A stretch of 64,000 bases of DNA from an uncultured Algibacter sp. (GTDB taxonomy: Bacteria > Bacteroidota > Bacteroidia > Flavobacteriales > Flavobacteriaceae). The position numbers were made by a program, and so were the translations under genes. Location: NCBI RefSeq assembly GCF_947487605.1, contig NZ_CANKXK010000007.1, positions 154,171-218,170 of the forward strand. The letters are read 5' to 3'. The notes under the pieces were generated by a model that saw nothing but the letters and a program-made list of their open reading frames with translations, searched no databases and was not told where the DNA came from. Of the stretch, positions 28,556 through 35,760 are shown one piece after another. The stretch's first letter is position 1, and each line of letters opens with the position of its first letter.

Positions 28556-30637
28556 ATGTTAAAATCATTTTTAAATATTATTTGCCTGTGTTTTGTAATT
28601 GTTGGTTGTAAACATAATAAAGAAAGCCTAGTAGTAAACAATCCAGAAAATGCAAGCTATATTAATCCGTTTATTTGTACAGCAAGTGATCACGGACAAA
28701 CCGATGTGGCTGCAGGTGTGCCTTTTGGTATGGTAAAACCATGTCCGGATACCAAGCCCATTGCGCATTCGGGGTATGATTATGATGCTAAAGAAATCGT
28801 TGGGTTTTCAAACACAAGGTTTTCAGGAGTAGGCTGCCGAGGCGTAGGTGGCAACATACGGATTTTACCTTTTTCAGTTTCAGAAAATGATACACTACCA
28901 AAATCATTAAGCTATTCAAAAGAAAGTGAAAAAGCATTAGCGGGCTATTATGCAGTGACTTTAAATAATGGTGTTAAAGCAGAATTAACAGCTTCAAGAC
29001 AAGTAGCCTATCATAAATACACCTTTCCAGAATCAAAACATTCAGGATTAAGCATCGATTTATCAAGTTCTTTTTCAGGTCATATTTCCGAAGCACATAA
29101 CATATTAGAAAAAGGTGTTATAAGTGGTAAGATTACGACGGTTAATATTTGTGGAAATGGACAATATTCATTGTATTACGCCATTCAAATAGATAAAGAC
29201 ATTAAGGCTATAGTTGATAAGGATTCTAAGATGATCTTTAAATTTTCAACACAACAAAATGAAGAGGTATTGTTAAAATGCGCACTTTCGGTTGTTGATG
29301 AAAACAGCGCTATTAATAACTTAAAACACTCAGAGGGCAAATTATTTTCAGAAGTAAAAGAAAACGCTTTTAACAAATGGAACGACCTGATGCAGGTTGT
29401 AAATGTTGAAACCGAAAACGACACGTTAAAAGAATTATTTTATACCCATTTATACCACGCAACTCAATCGCCATTCGTTATAAATGACAATAATGGAACT
29501 TTTAGAGGAAGTGATGGAAAACAGTATAAAACAGATAAGCGGTATTATCATGGTTGGTCTATTTGGGATACATTTAGAAGTAAATTACCATTGTTTTCAT
29601 TATTTTATCCAGAACAATATTCAGAAATGATGGAATCGTTACGATTACTTTATAAACAGGGAAAGGCAGATTGGACAACAAATACGGAGCCTTTTTTAAC
29701 TATAAGAACAGAGCATGCTATTGTTATGCTATTAGAAGCCTATAAAAAGGGTGTGTTACCATTTTCTTTGGCAAATGTATATACAGAATTAAAAAAAGAA
29801 GCTGAACACTTACCTTTTAAATCACCCGATAATGTGTTAGAATCTAGTTTCGATTTATGGGCATTATCAGAAATAGCAACTATTTTAGGTCATCATGAAG
29901 ATGCTAAACAGTATAAAGATATGGCGTTTGAGTACAAGGCTATATGGAAAGATAAGTTTTTAAACATGGATGAAAATTCAGATGTTATGCATGGTGATGG
30001 TTTGTATGAAGGCACTTTATGGCAATACCGCTGGTTTGTACCCTTTGATATTAAAGGCATTCAAGACTTGGTGGGAGGAAAGGATACTTTTGAAAAGCAG
30101 TTAGATTATTTTTTTGATAATGAGCTTTTTAATATGGGTAACCAACCCGATATACAAGTCCCATATTTATATGCCTATACCAATGCGCCATGGAAAACCC
30201 AGAAATTAGTTGATAAATTATTGAATAAAAAAACCAACAATTGGTACGGTACACACAAGAAATTTGAACGTCCTGTTGTTAAAAAAATATTTACTGCAAC
30301 TCCAGAGGGGTACATAAAGGAAATGGATGATGATGCGGGTACTATGTCATCATGGTATGTGTGGTCCACAATGGGTTTGTATCCTGTTTTTCCGGGGAGT
30401 ACACAATTGGCATTAACCACACCTCAGTTTGATAAAATAACTATAGAAACATCTGATAAACCTTTGCAAATAATAGCAAACGGACTGTCTTCAGATAATA
30501 TATTTATACAAAGTGTAACGTGGAATGGAGAAGTCATCAACGAGAGTATTATCGACTTCAATCTAATTTCCAAAGGTGGTAAATTACAATTTGAATTAGA
30601 CAATATGCCCAATACTAATTGGGGTAAACAAAATTAA
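28556..30637 (+). CDS. GH92 exo-alpha-mannosidase, lipoprotein
   Basis: 693 residues, lipobox GC (C18). The GH92 fold is evident: INPFICTASDHGQTDVAAGVPFGMVKP at the start, the sequence YEGTLWQYRWFVPFD holding the likely catalytic acid Glu, and MDDDAGTMSSWYVWSTMG with the Ca2+/catalytic-base Asp pair. GH92 enzymes are Ca2+-dependent inverting alpha-mannosidases. In this copy the +1-subsite segment reads FNMGNQPDIQVPYLY, where well-studied alpha-1,2-mannosidases have a His/Glu-containing version like the one in the second GH92 here. A different linkage is therefore likely. It is the first enzyme gene after susCD, four bases before the GH28 gene. Confidence 0.93.
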   Translation: MLKSFLNIICLCFVIVGCKHNKESLVVNNPENASYINPFICTASDHGQTDVAAGVPFGMVKPCPDTKPIAHSGYDYDAKEIVGFSNTRFSGVGCRGVGGNIRILPFSVSENDTLPKSLSYSKESEKALAGYYAVTLNNGVKAELTASRQVAYHKYTFPESKHSGLSIDLSSSFSGHISEAHNILEKGVISGKITTVNICGNGQYSLYYAIQIDKDIKAIVDKDSKMIFKFSTQQNEEVLLKCALSVVDENSAINNLKHSEGKLFSEVKENAFNKWNDLMQVVNVETENDTLKELFYTHLYHATQSPFVINDNNGTFRGSDGKQYKTDKRYYHGWSIWDTFRSKLPLFSLFYPEQYSEMMESLRLLYKQGKADWTTNTEPFLTIRTEHAIVMLLEAYKKGVLPFSLANVYTELKKEAEHLPFKSPDNVLESSFDLWALSEIATILGHHEDAKQYKDMAFEYKAIWKDKFLNMDENSDVMHGDGLYEGTLWQYRWFVPFDIKGIQDLVGGKDTFEKQLDYFFDNELFNMGNQPDIQVPYLYAYTNAPWKTQKLVDKLLNKKTNNWYGTHKKFERPVVKKIFTATPEGYIKEMDDDAGTMSSWYVWSTMGLYPVFPGSTQLALTTPQFDKITIETSDKPLQIIANGLSSDNIFIQSVTWNGEVINESIIDFNLISKGGKLQFELDNMPNTNWGKQN

Positions 30638-30640
30638 ATT

Positions 30641-32266
30641 ATGATATTAAAATCAAAACATTTTCACCTTCTTCTAATGGGGCTTTTATTGAGCTTGTTT
30701 TTTGTTTCCTGCAAAGAATCGCCTAAAGTAGTCATAAAAACCACTGAGATTGAGGCTGTAAAAGATTATATAAAGAAAACCAATGACAAGGAATATATGG
30801 TTACCAAATATGGTGTGGTTGGAGACGGAACAACCCTAAACACCGAAGCCTTACAGAAACTGATTGATGATGTTGCTAGAAGTAATGGAGGTACCTTAGT
30901 TTTTCCAGAAGGTAAATACTTGTCGGGAGGACTTCAAATGAAATCCAAAGTAAGTTTGTATTTAACCGAGAAAGCGGTGCTTTTAGGAAGCACTAACCCT
31001 TATGATTATGAGGATGTTCCTATGCCAGATAGACCAGAATCACCCAAACGCGATGACTATTCTAATATGGCTTTTTTAGTAGCCTATAAAGCTAATAATT
31101 TTAAAATTTATGGTGAAGGTAAAATTGACGGACAAGGGCGTGCATTAGCCTTAAGTGTTGATAGTTTGCACCATACAGGACAACGAATAGACCCTAAATA
31201 TAATTACCGTCGTATGCGCCCGAATGAAACAGCAAGACCGAAGTTGTTTAGATTTTCAATGTGTAAAAATGTAGAAATTCTAGATTTAAACTTACACAAT
31301 GGTTCTTGTTGGGGACTTTCATTTGAACTTTGTGAGAAGTTAAAACTTGATAACCTAAAGGTAGTAAATAGAGCCTATTGGAATAATGATGGTATGGATA
31401 TTACCGATTGCAAAAATGTACAGGTTACCAATTGTGATGTTGATGCCGCCGATGATGGGATTTGCTTAAAATCATATTTCCCAAAGTATTTTAATGATAG
31501 TATTTATGTGGCTAATTGCACCATTAGGTCTAGTGCAAGTGCCATAAAATTTGGTACAGCATCTTACGGTGGCTTTAAAAATGTAATCATTGAGAATATT
31601 AATGTGTTTGATACTTTTCGCTCTGTAATTGCCATACAAAGTGTAGATGGTGGAGTAATTGAAAATATAAAAGTCTCAAACATTACTGCAAAAAACACAG
31701 GAAATGCTATTTTTATCCGTTTAGGACATCGTGATGGAGAAAAACCAGGGTCTGTTAAGAATATTCATATTTCAGATATAAAAGTAGAAGTTCCTTTTGG
31801 AAGACCTGATATAAATTATGATTTAAGAGGGCCAGAAGTTAACTTTTTTCACAACCCATTTCCAGCTTCAATAGTTGGTATTCCAAACTATAATATTGAA
31901 AATGTACGTATTGAAAATATTGAAATCACCTACCCAGGAAGAGCGTCTAAAGGGATGGCGTATGTACCGCTAAGTAGATTAGATCAAGTGCCAGAAAAAA
32001 TAACGGATTATCCTGAGTTTTCAATGTTCGGAGAGCTTCCATCTTGGGGCTTTTATGTAAGGCATGTAAATGGGATTTCATTTAAAAATATTAACCTGAA
32101 ATTAGAAGCTGATGATTATCGTCCCGCTTTTATTTTCGATAGCGTAGAAAACATCGTTTTAGAAAACATCAAAGTTCCAGATGCGAATCATAAACAAATT
32201 GTTTTAAAAGATGTTAAGGAGGCTAACTTAGATTCAAAATTAACATTAGAAAAAGAAATACTATAG
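30641..32266 (+). CDS. GH28-family glycosidase (polygalacturonase-like), lipoprotein
   Basis: 541 residues, lipobox VSC (C24). It is a right-handed beta-helix protein with a pectate-lyase-like opening (KYGVVGDGTTLNTEALQKLID) and repeated NVxIENI turns. The family 28 Asp cluster is present: NND ending at D250, D253, and DD271-272 in ADDGICLKS. The canonical GHG motif is missing and reads SSAS at 297-300, followed by IKFGTASYGGF, as in divergent bacterial GH28 members. GH28 enzymes usually cut alpha-linked galacturonides or rhamnogalacturonan. Exo-action on a terminal alpha-linked uronate is possible; substrate is not known. Confidence 0.88.
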   Translation: MILKSKHFHLLLMGLLLSLFFVSCKESPKVVIKTTEIEAVKDYIKKTNDKEYMVTKYGVVGDGTTLNTEALQKLIDDVARSNGGTLVFPEGKYLSGGLQMKSKVSLYLTEKAVLLGSTNPYDYEDVPMPDRPESPKRDDYSNMAFLVAYKANNFKIYGEGKIDGQGRALALSVDSLHHTGQRIDPKYNYRRMRPNETARPKLFRFSMCKNVEILDLNLHNGSCWGLSFELCEKLKLDNLKVVNRAYWNNDGMDITDCKNVQVTNCDVDAADDGICLKSYFPKYFNDSIYVANCTIRSSASAIKFGTASYGGFKNVIIENINVFDTFRSVIAIQSVDGGVIENIKVSNITAKNTGNAIFIRLGHRDGEKPGSVKNIHISDIKVEVPFGRPDINYDLRGPEVNFFHNPFPASIVGIPNYNIENVRIENIEITYPGRASKGMAYVPLSRLDQVPEKITDYPEFSMFGELPSWGFYVRHVNGISFKNINLKLEADDYRPAFIFDSVENIVLENIKVPDANHKQIVLKDVKEANLDSKLTLEKEIL

Positions 32267-32277
32267 ATTTATACGAC

Positions 32278-34584
32278 ATGAAAAGTTTCCGTTTTTTAAA
32301 ATACGTTGTTGTTACATTGCTATGTATTGCTTGTCATCAAAAAGAAAAGCAATTAAAAAATAGACCATATGTAAACTACGTAAACCCATTAATAGGTACA
32401 GCACCTTCTACAACTATTAGTGCTTTAAAACACGGTCATGGTAAAGAAAACAACGCTCAGGTAGTCCCTTACGTAACTGTACCTTTTGGTATGACCAATT
32501 GGACACCGCAGACCAAGGCAACCGAAACCAAATGTCATGCACCTTATTATTATAAAGATTCTATTATTTCTGGTTTTAGAGGCAGTCATTGGCTAAGTGG
32601 TTCTTGCGTACAAGACTATGGTAGTATGACAATTATGCCCATTTCTGGGGATTTAAAATGCCTTCCAGAAAAAAGAGGTTCAACCTATTCTCATACTTCA
32701 GAAAAGGCAACACCTTACGAATATCAAGTGTTGTTAAATGACTATAATATTGATGTAAGAATGACAGCAACTAAGCGTTGTGGACTGTTAAAATTTACAT
32801 TTAATAACGAAGGCGAATCACATATTGTTATTAATCCAAATAGTGATGAAGGTCAGGGATTTGTTAACATCGATACCCTTAGAAATGAAATTACTGGCTT
32901 TAACCCTGTACATAGAATTTATCAGGGATGGGGTGAAGAAGCAGGGTTTAGTGGCTATTTTGTAGCACGTTTGAGTAAGAAACCAAATAGTGTTGGCGTC
33001 TATCAAAATGAAACCATTTTTAAAGGCGATACAGAAATTTCAAATTTAGAAAACTTAGGAGCTTACGCATCTTTTAACTGTAAGAAAGGCGATATAATTT
33101 ATGTAAGCATTGGCACCTCTTTTACAAGTATAGCACAAGCTAGAAAAAATTTGGAAGCAGAAGTAACTATTAGTCATGAAACCGCTACCAACAATTTAAA
33201 ATCAACTTGGGAACAGTTACTTTCAAAAGTAAAAGTAGAAGGTAAAAACGAAGATGATAAAGTGAAATTTTACACCGCTTTATATCACAGTTTTTTACAA
33301 CCAAGAACATTTAACGATGCAGATGGTACTTATGTAAGTTTTGCAAATGGCAAAAAAGAGTTAAACGCAGGCAACGTTGATTATTTTGTAGATTTCTCTA
33401 TGTGGGATACCTATAGAGCATCACATCCATTGTTCAATTTAATCACACCAAAAGTTAGTGCAGACATGATGCATAGTCTGTTTTTAAAAGCAGAACAAGG
33501 GGAGTGGTTGCCCATTTTTCCGTGTTGGAATAGCTATACGTCTGCCATGATTGGGGATCATGTTATTGCTACTGTTGCCGATGCCTATATGAAAGATATT
33601 ATTAATATAGATGATAAACAATATGCCTATTTGCTTAAAAATGCATTTCAAACACCATCAGATTTTAACGATTATAAAGATGGAAAGGGACGGCGAGCAT
33701 TGAAATCATATTTAAAATATGGCTATATTCCTTTGGAAGATGAAGTAAAAGAATCGTTTCATACCAACGAGCAAGTATCACGAACATTAGAATATGCCTT
33801 TGATGATTTTACACTTAGTCAAGTAGCCACAAAAAAAGGCGATGTAAAATCTGCAAAAACCTTAAAGAGGAGAGCTTTAAATTATAAAAATGTATATAGC
33901 ACTCAAGACAGTTGTGTACGCGCTAAATATGCAAATGGTAAGTTTATTGATTCCTTAGATAAATTTGTTAGACAACCCTATATTACGGAAGGGACACCAT
34001 ATCAATATACATGGTATGTGCCACATGATGTTAAGGGTTTGGTTAATTTAATGGGTGGAGATGATGGTTTTAATGCCAACTTAGATAATTTTCATGAGAA
34101 AGACCAATACTGGCATGGTAACGAACCTGGGCATCAAATCCCGTTTATGTACAACTATTCTGGGCAACCATGGAAAACCCAAGAATTGGTTTCAAATATC
34201 ATGAAGACTGAATACAGTAGTGATGTTGGTGGGTTAAGTGGTAATGATGATGCAGGACAAATGTCTGCTTGGTATGTTTTTGCTGCTATGGGCTTTTATC
34301 CTGTAGCACCATCAGTTCCAGAATATGTGATTTCTGGTCCTCATTTTGATGACATTACTTTAGTATTAGACTCAGGGAAAACATTACGAATAAGAGCAGA
34401 AGGCACTTCCGAAGGAAAAAAATATATCCAAAGTATAACGTTTAATGGAGAACCATATCATAAAACCTATTTCAATCATTTTGATTTAATGAAAGGAGGA
34501 AACATTGTTTTCACCATGGGAAATACTATAAATACAGATTGGGGAACAAAAGCTAATAGCAGACCTTTTTCTATGAGCAAATAA
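32278..34584 (+). CDS. GH92 exo-alpha-mannosidase, lipoprotein
   Basis: 768 residues, lipobox IAC (C19). GH92 landmarks are VNPLIGTAPSTT at the start, TEGTPYQYTWYVPHD with the likely acid Glu, YWHGNEPGHQIPFMYNY, and GLSGNDDAGQMSAWYVFAAMGFYP with the catalytic Asp pair. The GNEPGHQ segment matches the mannosidases in which Glu and His line the +1 subsite, so alpha-1,2-linked mannose is a fair guess. It follows the GH28 gene by 11 bases. Two GH92 enzymes of different type suggest more than one alpha-mannosyl linkage in the target. Confidence 0.95.
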   Translation: MKSFRFLKYVVVTLLCIACHQKEKQLKNRPYVNYVNPLIGTAPSTTISALKHGHGKENNAQVVPYVTVPFGMTNWTPQTKATETKCHAPYYYKDSIISGFRGSHWLSGSCVQDYGSMTIMPISGDLKCLPEKRGSTYSHTSEKATPYEYQVLLNDYNIDVRMTATKRCGLLKFTFNNEGESHIVINPNSDEGQGFVNIDTLRNEITGFNPVHRIYQGWGEEAGFSGYFVARLSKKPNSVGVYQNETIFKGDTEISNLENLGAYASFNCKKGDIIYVSIGTSFTSIAQARKNLEAEVTISHETATNNLKSTWEQLLSKVKVEGKNEDDKVKFYTALYHSFLQPRTFNDADGTYVSFANGKKELNAGNVDYFVDFSMWDTYRASHPLFNLITPKVSADMMHSLFLKAEQGEWLPIFPCWNSYTSAMIGDHVIATVADAYMKDIINIDDKQYAYLLKNAFQTPSDFNDYKDGKGRRALKSYLKYGYIPLEDEVKESFHTNEQVSRTLEYAFDDFTLSQVATKKGDVKSAKTLKRRALNYKNVYSTQDSCVRAKYANGKFIDSLDKFVRQPYITEGTPYQYTWYVPHDVKGLVNLMGGDDGFNANLDNFHEKDQYWHGNEPGHQIPFMYNYSGQPWKTQELVSNIMKTEYSSDVGGLSGNDDAGQMSAWYVFAAMGFYPVAPSVPEYVISGPHFDDITLVLDSGKTLRIRAEGTSEGKKYIQSITFNGEPYHKTYFNHFDLMKGGNIVFTMGNTINTDWGTKANSRPFSMSK

Positions 34585-34608
34585 CAAAATTAGACTTACA
34601 ATCATTAC

Positions 34609-34641
34609 AGACCTGTCAGGTTTTCAAAACCTGACAGGTCT
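34609..34641. repeat. 33-base perfect palindrome, possible dispersed repeat or terminator
   Basis: Arms AGACCTGTCAGGTTTT and AAAACCTGACAGGTCT around a single C. It lies between the second GH92 gene and the phospholipase gene. A hairpin this strong could end transcription or protect mRNA ends. Very similar palindromes occur dispersed in other flavobacterial genomes to my knowledge, so it may be a REP-like element. Only this copy was seen in the window. Confidence 0.7.
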
Positions 34642-34691
34642 AGATATCAAAGCGAAGTTGAAGTATAACAATTGAAACGTAATATATACAC

Positions 34692-35759
34692 ATGAAAGGA
34701 AACGTTATTTTAATGATTTGTATGTGGTTGGTTTTTAGTTGTAGCCAAAGTTGTAAGGAACAAACAAAATTAAACGAGATCCAAGTAATTGGCAGTCATA
34801 ATTCGTATAAACGCCCTATAGAAAAACCGCTTTGGGAGTATATATATGCTATAGATTCAGTTAGAGCATTGTCATTACAATACGGGCACATTTCCATAGA
34901 AAAGCAATTGGATTTAGGACTTAGAAACTTGGAGTTGGATGTGTTTTACGACCCCAAAGGCGGTCATTTTTCAAACCCAAAGGGATTAGAGATTGTAAAG
35001 AAATTGGGACAACAACCCTTAGCTTTTGATGAAGATAACAAACTAAGCAATTCTGGACTTAAATTATTCCATGTGCAGGATATTGATTTTAGAAGCCACC
35101 ATTTATTATTTAAGGATTGTTTAAAAGAAATGAAATTGTGGTCTGATAAAAATTCAAACCATACGCCAATTATTGTTTTGATGAATACCAAAGACAAAAT
35201 TATTGAGCGCCTAAAAGAACCAATACCTTTTTCAAAGGAAGCTTACAACGATTTGGATAATGAAATTAGTAGCATATTTTCAAAAGACCAATTAATTACT
35301 CCAGATTTGGTACGAGGAAAATTTAAAACCTTAGAAGAAGCCGTTTTAACAAAAGGATGGCCAAATTTTGACGATGTAAAGGGACGATTTCTATTTGTTT
35401 TAGATGAAAATAAAGAAAAGATAAACCGTTATTTAAAAGACCACCCCAATTTAGAAAACCGTATCCTTTTTGTAAATAGTAAAGAAGGGAACCCAGAAGC
35501 GGCATTCAGAATTGTAAATAATCCTATTAAAGATTTTGGTTATATTAAAACATTAGTAGCTAAAGGTTATATGGTAAGAACTCGTGCCGATAGTGGCACG
35601 AAAGAATCCCGCACTAATGATTATTCAAAATTTGAAAAAGCAAAAGCATCGGGAGCTCAAGTTATTTCAACAGATTATTACATCCCAACCACACTTTATA
35701 AATCAGATTATAAAGTGATTTTTGATGATGGCACATACGAAAGAATTCAAAAAAACTAA
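34692..35759 (+). CDS. Ca2+-dependent phosphoinositide phospholipase C (PI-PLC-C1 family), lipoprotein
   Basis: 355 residues with a short lipoprotein signal (Cys 17 or 21). It matches the Ca2+-dependent bacterial PI-PLC family typified by Streptomyces PLC1. QVIGSHNSYK holds the first catalytic His (H36) with N37; RNLELDVF supplies E81 and D83 for Ca2+; KLFHVQDIDF gives the second His (H127); and STDYY lies near the C-terminus. The family cleaves phosphatidylinositol-type lipids through a cyclic inositol phosphate. Placed between GH92 and GH115 genes (one base before GH115), it is probably part of glycolipid breakdown. An inositol phosphoceramide substrate is inferred, not shown. Confidence 0.87.
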   Translation: MKGNVILMICMWLVFSCSQSCKEQTKLNEIQVIGSHNSYKRPIEKPLWEYIYAIDSVRALSLQYGHISIEKQLDLGLRNLELDVFYDPKGGHFSNPKGLEIVKKLGQQPLAFDEDNKLSNSGLKLFHVQDIDFRSHHLLFKDCLKEMKLWSDKNSNHTPIIVLMNTKDKIIERLKEPIPFSKEAYNDLDNEISSIFSKDQLITPDLVRGKFKTLEEAVLTKGWPNFDDVKGRFLFVLDENKEKINRYLKDHPNLENRILFVNSKEGNPEAAFRIVNNPIKDFGYIKTLVAKGYMVRTRADSGTKESRTNDYSKFEKAKASGAQVISTDYYIPTTLYKSDYKVIFDDGTYERIQKN

Positions 35760-35760
35760 T

